Source of the DNA: Bradyrhizobium sp. AZCC 1719
GTDB taxonomy: Bacteria; Pseudomonadota; Alphaproteobacteria; Rhizobiales; Xanthobacteraceae
Direction: 5' to 3'
Length of the DNA stretch: 64,000 bases
Assembly: GCF_036924525.1 (NCBI RefSeq)
Contig: NZ_JAZHRU010000001.1
Coordinates: forward strand, 2,385,001-2,449,000
The position numbers and the translations under genes are program-made. Below the pieces are notes generated by a model, which was given only the letters and a program-made list of their open reading frames with translations, did no database searches and was not told where the DNA came from. Below are positions 51,512-60,448 of the stretch, piece by piece. Numbering within the stretch: the stretch's first letter is position 1; each line of letters begins with the position of its first letter.

Positions 51512-52978
51512 TCACGTCTTGTCGACGACTTCGGCGGCATCGAGCGCGGCCGCAAGTCGCTTCTCTTCGTTGTAATACCGCGCGCGCTCCCAGAACCGCG
51601 GCCGTCCGATACCGGTCGAGCGGTGCCGCCCGATGATCTTGCCGTTGGCGTCTTCGCCGAGCAATTCGTAGACGAACAGGTCCTGGGTGATGATGGTGTC
51701 GCCTTCCATGCCCATCACCTCGGTGATGTGGGTGATGCGGCGTGAACCGTCGCGCAGGCGCGCGGCCTGCACGATGACGTCGATCGAGGCGCAGATCATC
51801 TCGCGGATGGTGCGCGAGGGCAGCGAGAAGCCGCCCATCGTGATCATGGATTCGCAGCGCGACATGGCTTCGCGCGGGTTGTTGGCGTGCAGCGTTCCCA
51901 TCGAGCCGTCGTGGCCGGTGTTCATGGCCTGCAGGAGGTCGAACGCCTCGGGTCCGCGGACTTCGCCGACGATGATGCGCTCGGGGCGCATACGCAGGCA
52001 GTTGCGGACCAGCTCGCGCATCGTGACCTGGCCTTCGCCCTCGATGTTGGGCGGGCGGGTTTCAAGCCGCACCACGTGAGGCTGCTGCAGTTGAAGTTCG
52101 GCGGCGTCCTCGCAGGTGATGACGCGCTCGTCATGCTCGATGAACTGGGTCAGGCAGTTCAACAGCGTGGTCTTGCCGGAGCCGGTGCCGCCAGAAATCA
52201 GCACGTTACAGCGGACCCGGCCGATGATCTGCAGGATTTCCGCGCCTTCCGGTGAGATCGCACCGAACTTGACCAGTTGGTCGAGCGTCAGCTTGTCCTT
52301 CTTGAACTTACGAATGGTGAGTGCAGGCCCGTCGATCGCCAACGGCGGAACGATGGCGTTGACGCGGGAGCCGTCGGCGAGACGGGCGTCGCAGATCGGG
52401 GAGGATTCGTCGACGCGCCGGCCGACCTGGCTGACGATGCGCTGGCAGATGTTGAGAAGCTGCTGGTTGTCGCGGAAGCGGATGCCGGTCTTCTGGATCT
52501 TGCCGGCGACTTCGATGAACACCGTGCCGGCGCCGTTGACCATGATGTCGGCGATGTCGTCGCGCGACAATAGCGGCTCGAGCGGGCCGTAACCGAGCAC
52601 GTCGTTGCAGATGTCGTCGAGCAGCTCTTCCTGCTCGGCGATCGACATCACGATGTTCTTGATCGCGATGATCTCGTTGACGATGTCGCGGATTTCCTCG
52701 CGCGCGGACTCGCCGTCGAGTTTGGCGAGTTGGGCAAGGTCGATCGCCTCGATCAGCGCGCCGAAGATGGTCGCCTTGACCTGGTAATAATTGTCGGAGC
52801 GCCGCGCCTCCATAGTGGCCGCGGGCTGCTGCTTTGCGGGGGCGAGTGGCGGCGAAGCCACCGTCGGCGCCGCGATCTCGCGCGGCGCGGCTGCGGCGCT
52901 GGAGACCGGCTCCGGCGCCTGAATGGCGGGCTTGAGTACCCGCGTATCACTATCATTTCCGCTACGCTTACCGAACAC
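51512..52978 (-). CDS. cpaF: Tad pilus assembly ATPase CpaF/TadA
   Basis: 488-residue secretion ATPase. N-terminal Pro/Ala-rich linker, N-terminal domain with GYGPLEPLL and DIMVNG, Walker A ISGGTGSGKTT (around residue 270), Asp-box, Walker B-type IIVGEVRGPEAFD and the His-box DGSMGTLHANN. It powers extension and retraction of the Flp pilus at the TadB/C platform. GTG start at 52978 with GGAG 7 bases upstream. Confidence 0.93.
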   Translation of the reverse strand: MFGKRSGNDSDTRVLKPAIQAPEPVSSAAAAPREIAAPTVASPPLAPAKQQPAATMEARRSDNYYQVKATIFGALIEAIDLAQLAKLDGESAREEIRDIVNEIIAIKNIVMSIAEQEELLDDICNDVLGYGPLEPLLSRDDIADIMVNGAGTVFIEVAGKIQKTGIRFRDNQQLLNICQRIVSQVGRRVDESSPICDARLADGSRVNAIVPPLAIDGPALTIRKFKKDKLTLDQLVKFGAISPEGAEILQIIGRVRCNVLISGGTGSGKTTLLNCLTQFIEHDERVITCEDAAELQLQQPHVVRLETRPPNIEGEGQVTMRELVRNCLRMRPERIIVGEVRGPEAFDLLQAMNTGHDGSMGTLHANNPREAMSRCESMITMGGFSLPSRTIREMICASIDVIVQAARLRDGSRRITHITEVMGMEGDTIITQDLFVYELLGEDANGKIIGRHRSTGIGRPRFWERARYYNEEKRLAAALDAAEVVDKT

Positions 52979-53000
52979 GATGGCACTCCACGCGGGCTAT

Positions 53001-54272
53001 CTACTTCTTGGCCCGCAACTTCTCGATCAAAGGCGACAGCAACGAACTCTTCGGCTTCTTGGTCTCGCCACGGCCGGTGAGCCGTTGCGCAATCTGCAGG
53101 AACATCTCAGTGGTGCGATGCGTTGCGGATATTTCCGCGATCATCTGGCCGTTGTTGGCGGCCGAGCCGAAGATTTGCGGCTCGAACGGGATCGTGGCGA
53201 TCGGGTGGTTTTCGATCGCCTTGGCGAACTCGGCGGCGGGGATCTCCGGCCGCTTCGGGATGCCGACCTGATTGAGGCAGTAGAGCGGCGCACGATCGTT
53301 CGGCCGCGATGCCTTCAGGAGGTCGAAGATATTCTTGGTGTTGCGCAGATTGGCGAGATCGGGCGCGGCGACGATCAGGATGTCGTCGGCCGCGATCAAA
53401 GCGCGCTTGGTCCATCCCGACCATTGATGGGGAACGTCGAGCACGATGCAGGGCATCGTGGTGCGAAGCGTATCGAAGATCGAATCGAAGGCTTCCGCGC
53501 CGAAATCGTAGACCCGGTCGAGCGTGGCCGGCGCCGCCAGCAGGCTCAAATGGTCGGTGCATTTCGCCAGCAGGCGGTCGAGGAACGCGGTATCGACCCG
53601 GTCGGGCGAGAACACAGCGTCCGCAATGCCCTGCGGCGGATCCTGGTTGTAGTCGAGGCCTGCGGTGCCGAAAGCGAGGTCAAGGTCCGCGACCACGGAA
53701 TCCAGCGCCAGATCGCGCGCGATTGCCCAGGCGACGTTGTGGGCGACGGTCGACGCGCCGACACCGCCCTTGGCGCCGACGACGGCGATGATGCGGCCGA
53801 CGGCCTTGGCTTCCGGCGAGGAGAACAGGTTGCAGACCGAGCGCACGACGTCGATGGCGCTGACCGGGGCGATGACGTAATCGCTGACGCCACGGCGAAC
53901 CAGTTCGCGATAGAGCATGACGTCGTTGACGCGCCCGATCACGATCACGCGGGTTCCGGCGTCGCAGACGGAGGCGAGTTGGTCGAGCCCGACGAGAATG
54001 TCGTTGCGGCCCTCGGTCTCCAGGATGATGACGTTCGGGGTCGGGGCCGAGCGGTAGGCCTCGATGGCAGCGGCCATGCCGCCCATCTGGATCTTGAGAT
54101 GAGCTTTGCCGAGGCGGCGGTCTTCGCCCGCCGACTGCACGGCGGCCGCGGTTTCCACCGTCTCGCAGAACGCCTGCACCGACACCCGCGGCGCCGGCGC
54201 GATGTGGTCCTCGGTCGACGGCGCCGTGATTTCCGGCTGCGGTTCTGTATTCTGGCGCGAGTAAGTGATCAT
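53001..54272 (-). CDS. cpaE: Tad pilus localisation protein CpaE/TadZ
   Basis: 423 residues. An N-terminal receiver-like domain (about 45-150; IILETEGRNDILVGLDQLAS) is followed by a MinD/ParA-type ATPase with a deviant Walker A GAKGGVGASTVAHN (near 170) and VADLDLAFGTAG. In Caulobacter, CpaE places the pilus machinery at a pole. Its ATG overlaps the cpaD stop as ATGA. Longer translation upstream of 54272 is only a shadow of cpaD. Confidence 0.9.
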   Translation of the reverse strand: MITYSRQNTEPQPEITAPSTEDHIAPAPRVSVQAFCETVETAAAVQSAGEDRRLGKAHLKIQMGGMAAAIEAYRSAPTPNVIILETEGRNDILVGLDQLASVCDAGTRVIVIGRVNDVMLYRELVRRGVSDYVIAPVSAIDVVRSVCNLFSSPEAKAVGRIIAVVGAKGGVGASTVAHNVAWAIARDLALDSVVADLDLAFGTAGLDYNQDPPQGIADAVFSPDRVDTAFLDRLLAKCTDHLSLLAAPATLDRVYDFGAEAFDSIFDTLRTTMPCIVLDVPHQWSGWTKRALIAADDILIVAAPDLANLRNTKNIFDLLKASRPNDRAPLYCLNQVGIPKRPEIPAAEFAKAIENHPIATIPFEPQIFGSAANNGQMIAEISATHRTTEMFLQIAQRLTGRGETKKPKSSLLSPLIEKLRAKK

Positions 54273-55018
54273 TTGCCGGTATCGCTGAGTTTGGCCCTGT
54301 CGCTCTCGGGATAGGTGGTCGCCGTGGTCGTACCCTTGCGATACTTGTCGAAGGCTGTGCCACGGCGCGGCGCAAAGGCTGGGGTTTCGGGACGCGGCTG
54401 CGCGAGGTCGGACGGGTTGTCGACCATCGCCGCCAGGTTGCGCTGGTTGGAGCAGCCGAAATTGTAATACTGCTTGTTGTCGAAATAGCCCTTGTTGTGG
54501 ATCGACGGTCCGAGGTCCTCCGGCCACAGGCCGCACGGGCCGGCCACCGCCGAGATCTTCGGATAGTTGAGGCGGATCGCGGCCATGTGCCTGGGATCTT
54601 CGGGATGATACTGACGGACATTGATCGCGCGCGGCGGCACGCCGGCAGCGGCAAAGCTCGCCCGGATCTCGCGCAATGAATCCTCGGCCGCCCGCGCGTT
54701 CGGCGTATTGACGGGCACGTCGACGCTGATGACGCCGGTGCCTTCGCGAAGCCAGTCCTGGGCCAGGCCCATGACGTCGGCGCGCTGAGAGGCGGACAAG
54801 CCGCCGCGTCCGCGACCGACGAAAACCACGATCGAGCGGTCGGCTTCCTGGACCGCGATCGGATGGCGCTGGCGATAGTCGTCGGGCACGCCGGCTGTCG
54901 TCGCGGGATCGACGACGGTATGTTTGCAGGCGCCGAGCGCCACGGAAAGACCGATCAGCGCTGCGGTCACGCGGAGCGCGCGCTTGCGATCGGCGGGTTT
55001 TGTGTTCTGTGATGTCAT
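54269..55018 (-). CDS. cpaD: Pilus assembly lipoprotein CpaD
   Basis: 249 residues with lipobox LGAC at about 28-31, giving an outer-membrane lipoprotein. The middle domain has the CpaD motif SASQRADVMGLAQDW and the later cysteine segment CGLWPEDLG, with FGCSNQRNLAAMVDNP, which is strongly conserved in CpaD proteins. Acts with the CpaC secretin. 9 bases downstream of cpaC. Confidence 0.9.
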   Translation of the reverse strand: MTSQNTKPADRKRALRVTAALIGLSVALGACKHTVVDPATTAGVPDDYRQRHPIAVQEADRSIVVFVGRGRGGLSASQRADVMGLAQDWLREGTGVISVDVPVNTPNARAAEDSLREIRASFAAAGVPPRAINVRQYHPEDPRHMAAIRLNYPKISAVAGPCGLWPEDLGPSIHNKGYFDNKQYYNFGCSNQRNLAAMVDNPSDLAQPRPETPAFAPRRGTAFDKYRKGTTTATTYPESDRAKLSDTGK

Positions 55019-55027
55019 CGTCCCGCC

Positions 55028-56491
55028 TCAGTCCGTAATAAAGCCGTAGGTGCCGCGATAATTCCGCGCCTTCTCGACGCGGCCGGGAACGCCGTAGATG
55101 CGATTGATGCTGCCGAGCAGGTCAGCCTGCGGATCCGACGCGCTGGCAAAGCCGTCATCGGGACGCGACAGGTCCTTCTGCGCCACCGCGCGCACCACAT
55201 AGGGTGTGACCAGAACCATCAGTTCGGTCTGGTTGTTGACGAAGTCGCGGCTGCGGAACAGCGTGCCGAGAACCGGCAGTTGCGCCAGACCCGGAAGACC
55301 GTTGATCGCCTGCTTGGTCTGGTCCTGGATCAGGCCGGCCATCGCCATCGCGCCGCCGGACGGAATTTCCAGCGTCGTCTCGGCGCGGCGGGTCTTGATC
55401 GACGGAATGGTTGTTCCATTTTGGCCGCCAGTCAGAGCGTTTTCGGTCGAGACTTCCGACACTTCGGTCATCACCCGAAGGCTGATCCGTCCCTCCGTCA
55501 GCACGACCGGCGTAAAGTTGAGGGAGATGCCGAATTTCTTGAAGCTGACGGTCTGGACGCATTGTCCGATGCCACCGTTCCCCGTTGCTTGGCAGGTCAC
55601 GCCGGTCGGAATTGGAAATTCGCCGCCGGAGATAAAGGTCGCGGACTCGCCGGAAATGGCCGTGAGGTTAGGCTCGGCAAGGGTCCGGACCACGCCGGCG
55701 CTCTCCATCGCACGCAGCGTCGCCGTCACGGATGGCATCGAGCCGAAAGTCCCGGTAAGGGAGTTGCCGGGGACGAGCGGCGCACTGTTTGCGGTGAACG
55801 GGTTGTTGTTGGTGAACCTAACAACGGATGTGCCGTAGGTCATGCTGGCGCTGAGATCGATGCCCAGCTGCTTGATGACCGAGCGCTGGACTTCAGCGAG
55901 CGTGACTTTCAACATCACCTGGTCACGGCCGCGAACTACGATCGAATTGACGACCTTTTCGGCGCCGCCCACCAGGCGGGCGGCGATGTCGGCGGCCTGT
56001 TGCGCCTCGACCGGGGTCGCCGCGCTGCCGCTCAATAGCACGCCGTCACCGACTCCTTCGATCTGGATGTCCGAATTCGGCACCGACTGCTTCAGCGCGG
56101 CGCGCACGCCGTTGAGGTCGCGCTTGACGGCGATGTCGTAGGCCGCGATCTGCGCGCCGGTAGAATCGAAGAAAACGATATTGGTCTGGCCGACCGCGGC
56201 GCCGATGACATAGGCGCGCTGGGTCGAACGCACCACGGCGTTGGCGATCTTCGGATCGGCAACCAGCACGTCCTTGATCTCGCGCGGCAGGTCGATCACG
56301 ATGGATTTGCCGATCCCGAGCGAAACGAAGCGCGCGTTCATCTGCCCGTCGGCGGACATCGGCGCGACGCGATAGTCGCTCGCCGCCACCGGCGTCAGCG
56401 CCGGATTGAGCGAGAGAGCAGCCACGGCCGAAAACGACAGGGCGCGGACGATGGACGTTCGCATCATCGGCTGAATTTCCCTGCACTTCAT
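55028..56491 (-). CDS. cpaC: Pilus secretin CpaC (RcpA)
   Basis: 487 residues. A signal peptide (1-37, ...TPVAASDYR) precedes the pilus N-terminal domain (LGIGKSIVIDLPREIKDVLVADPKIANAVV), then a BON-like domain and the secretin barrel with AEPNLTAISGESATFISGGEFPIP and VLVTPYVVR. It forms the outer-membrane channel of the Flp pilus. The ATG at 56491 has AAAGGA 9 bases upstream. An open frame continues upstream through cpaB but is not used. Confidence 0.92.
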   Translation of the reverse strand: MKCREIQPMMRTSIVRALSFSAVAALSLNPALTPVAASDYRVAPMSADGQMNARFVSLGIGKSIVIDLPREIKDVLVADPKIANAVVRSTQRAYVIGAAVGQTNIVFFDSTGAQIAAYDIAVKRDLNGVRAALKQSVPNSDIQIEGVGDGVLLSGSAATPVEAQQAADIAARLVGGAEKVVNSIVVRGRDQVMLKVTLAEVQRSVIKQLGIDLSASMTYGTSVVRFTNNNPFTANSAPLVPGNSLTGTFGSMPSVTATLRAMESAGVVRTLAEPNLTAISGESATFISGGEFPIPTGVTCQATGNGGIGQCVQTVSFKKFGISLNFTPVVLTEGRISLRVMTEVSEVSTENALTGGQNGTTIPSIKTRRAETTLEIPSGGAMAMAGLIQDQTKQAINGLPGLAQLPVLGTLFRSRDFVNNQTELMVLVTPYVVRAVAQKDLSRPDDGFASASDPQADLLGSINRIYGVPGRVEKARNYRGTYGFITD

Positions 56492-56508
56492 ATCGTGCGT
56501 CCTTTCGG

Positions 56509-57300
56509 TCACTTCTGCATCGTCTGCTGGCTGGCAACGCCGTAACGAACGACGTTGAGGCTTTCGCCGGGCTTGTTGAGTTGTTCGTCCGGCTTTTCGA
56601 CCGCCTTGATGTCGGCAATGCTGCGCAGCGCCAGCGTCAGCGTGCCGCTCTGGCGCGACCGCGCCAGCGTTTCGGCCTGCTCGGGCTTCACCTCGAGGGT
56701 GACTGTCCTGCCGACCAGCGAGCTGGCGCCTTCTTTTTCCTTCGGCGCCTGGTCGATCGCGAGAACGCGAATGTTGGTGAGAATGATCTCCGAATGGGAG
56801 ACGTCCGGGCCCTTGGCGTCCGGATTTTTCTCGCGCTTGGTTAGAATCACGTCGACGCGGTCGTTCGGCAGGATGAAGCCGCCAGCGCCGGTTTCGGGTG
56901 AAATTTCGGTGGAAATGGCCCGGTAGCCGGCGGGCAGGATCGCCGCCATGAAACCGGAGCCGTCGGCCTTCACCAGCTTCTGCTCGCGAATCGGCTCGCC
57001 CGCGATGAACGGCGCGCGCGCGATCGAGCCGGTGATCTCCTTGACGGCGTCGGCCTTGCTGGCGCGGCTGATGAAATTGCTGCTGGCGGTCGCGGCCGGC
57101 CAGGTCTGCCATTGCAGATCGTCCGGCTTGACCGACTGGCCGAGGCCGATATCCGATTTCGCGACGAGAATATCGACGGTCTGCATCTGCACGACCGGCT
57201 GCGCCGGGGCAGACTTGTCGTCGGACCCACTGGCGAGATATGCGGCAATGCCGCCGGCGCCGATCGCGATGGCCAGGACCACAATGCGTGCGGATTTCAT
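56509..57300 (-). CDS. cpaB: Pilus assembly protein CpaB (RcpC)
   Basis: 263 residues. One N-terminal membrane anchor (MKSARIVVLAIAIGAGGIAAYL) is followed by a SAF-type domain (VVQMQTVDILVAKSDIGLGQSV...) and the CpaB motif GYRAISTEISPETGAGGFILPNDRVDVILT. Works with the secretin in Flp pilus assembly. First gene after a 127-base gap that follows cpaA, so a promoter may lie there. Confidence 0.9.
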   Translation of the reverse strand: MKSARIVVLAIAIGAGGIAAYLASGSDDKSAPAQPVVQMQTVDILVAKSDIGLGQSVKPDDLQWQTWPAATASSNFISRASKADAVKEITGSIARAPFIAGEPIREQKLVKADGSGFMAAILPAGYRAISTEISPETGAGGFILPNDRVDVILTKREKNPDAKGPDVSHSEIILTNIRVLAIDQAPKEKEGASSLVGRTVTLEVKPEQAETLARSRQSGTLTLALRSIADIKAVEKPDEQLNKPGESLNVVRYGVASQQTMQK

Positions 57301-57367
57301 ACGCGCTCACTTTCCACATTACGCTGCGACGCTTCCGTCGCTGTGATGGGAGTTGACCAGCTATTCG

Positions 57368-57382
57368 TCAAAGCATGGTTAA
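57368..57382. promoter_or_regulatory. CtrA-like box upstream of cpaB
   Basis: On the minus strand TTAA-N7-TTGA, one base off the CtrA consensus, about 70 bases before the cpaB start. A similar box precedes tadD at about the same distance. Suggestive only. Confidence 0.35.
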
Positions 57383-57427
57383 TGAGGCGTGTGTAAATTG
57401 CCTTAACGGAAAGTTAGCGACGCCGGA

Positions 57428-57952
57428 TCAGCGCATCGCGAGGTGAGTGAGGTCGACCGCCTTGATCCATTCGGTTTCCGGATAGACGATCAGCGCGCCG
57501 AGCGCGAGCGCTATGCCATAGGGGACTCCGCTCTGCCTGTCGTGCAGCCGGTTCAGCCAGGCTTGTCCCGTGAGCAGGGAAGGTAGCGGCCATTGCCGGA
57601 ACTGAATCAGCAGGACCGTCAGCGCTCCGCCGAGCAGCGAGACATAGACGAGATAGTTGAGGAGGTGATCGAAGCCGAACCAGAGCGCCACGCTGGCCGC
57701 GACCTTGGCGTCGCCGCCGCCGACCCATCCCATCGCGAAGCAGGCAAAGGCCACGACGAGAACGGTGGCGCCGGCGCCAAAATGCAGCAGCATGTCGTGC
57801 AGACCCATGCCGCCGAACGCCGCAAGCGCAACGAAGCCCGCGATCAGCGCCAGCGACACTCGGTTCGAAATCGTCATGGTGAAAAGGTCGCTCGCGGCTG
57901 CGAACGCCATCAGGGCCGGAAACAGCAGGAGGCGGGCGGTATCGAGGATCAT
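57428..57952 (-). CDS. cpaA: Prepilin peptidase CpaA (TadV)
   Basis: 174 residues with about five membrane segments. The aspartate of AAASDLFTMTISNR and the aspartate of the GxGD-type motif VGGGDAK are the two catalytic acids of type IV prepilin peptidases. It would cut the Flp pilin at its Gly-Ala site. The ATG at 57952 (MILDTARLLL) was used; one 15 bases up (57967, MGRYA) is possible. No clear ribosome site for either. Confidence 0.9.
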   Translation of the reverse strand: MILDTARLLLFPALMAFAAASDLFTMTISNRVSLALIAGFVALAAFGGMGLHDMLLHFGAGATVLVVAFACFAMGWVGGGDAKVAASVALWFGFDHLLNYLVYVSLLGGALTVLLIQFRQWPLPSLLTGQAWLNRLHDRQSGVPYGIALALGALIVYPETEWIKAVDLTHLAMR

Positions 57953-58037
57953 GGCGTAACGGCCCATTGAGTTGCGAAAGCGCTTCGCGCGTCGGCGCAG
58001 CCTATTGACGACAGGTAAACGATCGGAAAACGGCACA

Positions 58038-59843
58038 TCAAGGTTGCGGCCGGACGCGATAGATATCGAGCGGCCGGCTGGCGTCCTGCGGCAACTTCTC
58101 GAGCCAGTCCGGCGGCTCGTCGCGGGCCAGCGCCGCGAGAAGGCCGGTGGGCGCTTGCCCGGCCAGCAGTGCGGTTTCGGCGTTGCCGCGACAGAAGACG
58201 ACAAGTCCAACCCGGTTGTTCTGGATCGTGGTCAGCGCCTGCTCGGCCGTGCCCGTGAAGGCGTCGAGCGTGAGCAGGTTGCCGGTGACGTTGCGGTGAT
58301 AGGGCCCGGCCAGCGCGCGGTGAGGCGAGCGCGCAAGGATCGGCGCCCCAAGGTTGGAGATCGCAAGCACGGTAGTCGGCGGCTGCGCGGCGAGAAGGGC
58401 GTAATCGGCAGGTCGCTCGCAAGTGCCCGCCGGCGAAGCCGCGCGCTCCGTCTCTCCGAGGGCCGCCGACGCCGCATGGGCGGCCGCGCTCCAGGTAACA
58501 TTCAGGGAAACCAGCCAGACCAACGCCATCCGCGGCGAGGAGAACCGGTCCGACGACAACGCCGTGCGGTGTCGCCAGTCGCCGACCCAGCCTGCGAGCG
58601 CAATGGCTGCGAGCGGCAGCGAGAAAGTGGCCCCGCGCACCTGCCAAAGGCTGACAACGAAAGCTGCAGTCAGCAATGCCATCAGCATCCATCCAGCCCC
58701 GTTGCTACGACGGCGCAGCCGCAGCCCGAGCACGATCAGCGCGAGCATGGGCGTAACGTAAAAGCCGGCGGCCTTGACCCAGTTGTCGGAGAGCACGCGC
58801 CAGAACGGCTGCGCCTCAGTCACCTGATTCAGCCAGAACTGCTGCAGCTTCGGATCCAATCCGGCATAGGGATCGGCGAGGCATTGTGGAAAAGCGGTCA
58901 CCGCCACTGCGGCAACCGCGATACCGAGCGCAAGCAGCGCGGTGAGCCTTCTGCCGAAGCTGCAGGCGAGGATGGGAGAGATTGCAGCTACTGCCAGGCC
59001 GATTCCGGATATCGCCGCGACAGAGAATTGCGGGATCGAATAGGCGTCGCAATGCGGCGAGAGCCAGCTAATGGCCGGCACCGTGGCAACGAACGCGGCA
59101 AGGCCAGCGCCGGCGAGGCCCATTCCGAAGCCGGCCGCCTTGGCGGCCTCGGGGCGATCACCCAGCAGATACATTGCCGCTGCGGTCAGCCCGGCAACGG
59201 CCACATAGGGTAGCGTTTCCATGCCGACGGCCAGCATCAGCGCGCAGGCGGCGCCTGCAGCGATCCCGGCAACATAACCTCGTCCAACGATCAGGGCGGT
59301 TATGGCGGCGAGGCAGAGCGTGAGCTGGATATTGTGGTGGTCGATATTGCCGGGGGCAAAGACGCCGCTGAAGTGGAGCGCCGCGGTGCAGATGATGAAC
59401 GCCGGCATAATCGTCCACTCATCACCGACGGAGCGTGCGATCCGCAGCGAAAATGTCAGCGCGGCCGCCATCAACGGGGTCGTCCAGGCGAACACCGCCA
59501 CGGTTTCGCCTGCCGCCAGCTTTCCGGTCAAGGCGGATACGACAAGGATAACAGCCGCGATCGGCGCATCGACAAGGCGTGACCAGTGCATGACGAAGCC
59601 GCCTGGCGGGCCCATCCGGTACTGGTGCAGGTCGAACCACGCCTGCCCGCCGATGAGATCGCGAATCTCGACCAGCCGAAGCAGGCTGTCATTGTCTCCG
59701 TTGGCGACGGCGAGCGTCGGGAAACCGGCCAGCGCGTGCAGGCCGAGCGCCAGCAGAGCCCCTGCCAGTCCCAGCATGGCATCGTCGCGCCATGTACCCG
59801 GTCGGACAGCGCTTTGGAGCATCGTCCTCTCGTTGACTGTCAT
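58038..59843 (-). CDS. Multi-pass membrane protein, GT-C glycosyltransferase-like (STT3-like motifs)
   Basis: 601 residues with about a dozen membrane segments. The first large loop has DNDSLLRLVEIRDLIGGQ then HQYRMGPPGGFVMHWSRLVD, recalling the acidic D-x-D motif and following Arg of GT-C enzymes such as STT3/PglB/AglB. A second loop has GNIDHHNIQL, reminiscent of the DHH element of some archaeal AglB proteins. The C-terminal part (from about 480) is soluble and periplasmic. A role in glycosylating pilin or envelope polymers is possible from its place between flp and cpaA, but the WWDYG hallmark of oligosaccharyltransferases was not found. An ATG at 59822 with a closer AGAGGA is an alternative start. 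Confidence 0.6.
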   Translation of the reverse strand: MTVNERTMLQSAVRPGTWRDDAMLGLAGALLALGLHALAGFPTLAVANGDNDSLLRLVEIRDLIGGQAWFDLHQYRMGPPGGFVMHWSRLVDAPIAAVILVVSALTGKLAAGETVAVFAWTTPLMAAALTFSLRIARSVGDEWTIMPAFIICTAALHFSGVFAPGNIDHHNIQLTLCLAAITALIVGRGYVAGIAAGAACALMLAVGMETLPYVAVAGLTAAAMYLLGDRPEAAKAAGFGMGLAGAGLAAFVATVPAISWLSPHCDAYSIPQFSVAAISGIGLAVAAISPILACSFGRRLTALLALGIAVAAVAVTAFPQCLADPYAGLDPKLQQFWLNQVTEAQPFWRVLSDNWVKAAGFYVTPMLALIVLGLRLRRRSNGAGWMLMALLTAAFVVSLWQVRGATFSLPLAAIALAGWVGDWRHRTALSSDRFSSPRMALVWLVSLNVTWSAAAHAASAALGETERAASPAGTCERPADYALLAAQPPTTVLAISNLGAPILARSPHRALAGPYHRNVTGNLLTLDAFTGTAEQALTTIQNNRVGLVVFCRGNAETALLAGQAPTGLLAALARDEPPDWLEKLPQDASRPLDIYRVRPQP

Positions 59844-59955
59844 TCGAAACTCGGACGTTGGGGAGAGGACAGGCTAGCGGCCCACTTTCAACGAAGCGTA
59901 AAGCATGCTCCGCAGCAACGCTGTCGCCCGGCGATCGGTCGGGGCCAATAACGAT

Positions 59956-59982
59956 AAAGGCCCCGGCAATGCCGGGGCCTTT
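59956..59982 (-). terminator. Strong hairpin terminator after flp
   Basis: AAAGGCCCCGGCA and its exact inverse form a GC stem (GGCCCCGGC / GCCGGGGCC with an AAT loop) flanked by A- and T-tracts. It lies 24 bases after the flp stop on the minus strand and probably keeps the abundant pilin message separate from the downstream gene. Confidence 0.88.
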
Positions 59983-60005
59983 AAAGCACCTACGTGAGGC
60001 TTCGC

Positions 60006-60170
60006 TTACTTCAGCGAGGTCGAGATCGCGTTGAAGTTGCTGCCCAGCTTGGTGCCGACGCCCTGAACGGCGGTGATGATCGCGATCGCGATGCCGGCGG
60101 CAATCAGACCGTATTCGATGGCGGTGGCGCCGGACTCATCCTTCACGAAACGCGAAACGAGATTCTTCAT
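60006..60170 (-). CDS. Flp-family type IVb pilin
   Basis: 54-residue prepilin. A short basic leader MKNLVSRFVKDESG is cut after the Gly, before ATAIEYGLIAAGIAIAII. Glu at +5 and Tyr at +6 make the Flp signature, and the hydrophobic helix follows. The C-terminal end is short (NAISTSLK). AGGAG lies 6 bases before the ATG. It is the structural subunit of the pilus built by the Cpa/Tad proteins, and CpaA would process it. Other names are pilA or flp1. Confidence 0.94.
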   Translation of the reverse strand: MKNLVSRFVKDESGATAIEYGLIAAGIAIAIITAVQGVGTKLGSNFNAISTSLK

Positions 60171-60448
60171 GATAACTCCTGTGTACACACGTGGCTGGTC
60201 GAACTTAAGTTTGGTCTGCCGGCGTTCTCAGCACCGTGACCATGGCGTCACCCTAGGGTGCGACAATTTCGGCGCAGTTAATTCGATCCCGCAAAAATGC
60301 TCGGAACTTGCAGTTCTTGAGCACAGTAAACACCGCATTAAGGCATCCGATAAAATGCAAGCGCGGCTTCGTCGACCGACGCCTTTGATTCACGGCTCCT
60401 TAAGCGCGAGCGGATACGCCTTGCGGTGTCCGATTGAACGAGGTCGTC

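Noticed and set aside
55028..57319. 763-codon frame joining cpaC with sequence antiparallel to its start
   Set aside because: The part before 56491 is Arg-rich shadow of cpaB; the proper CpaC start with a signal peptide and ribosome site is at 56491.
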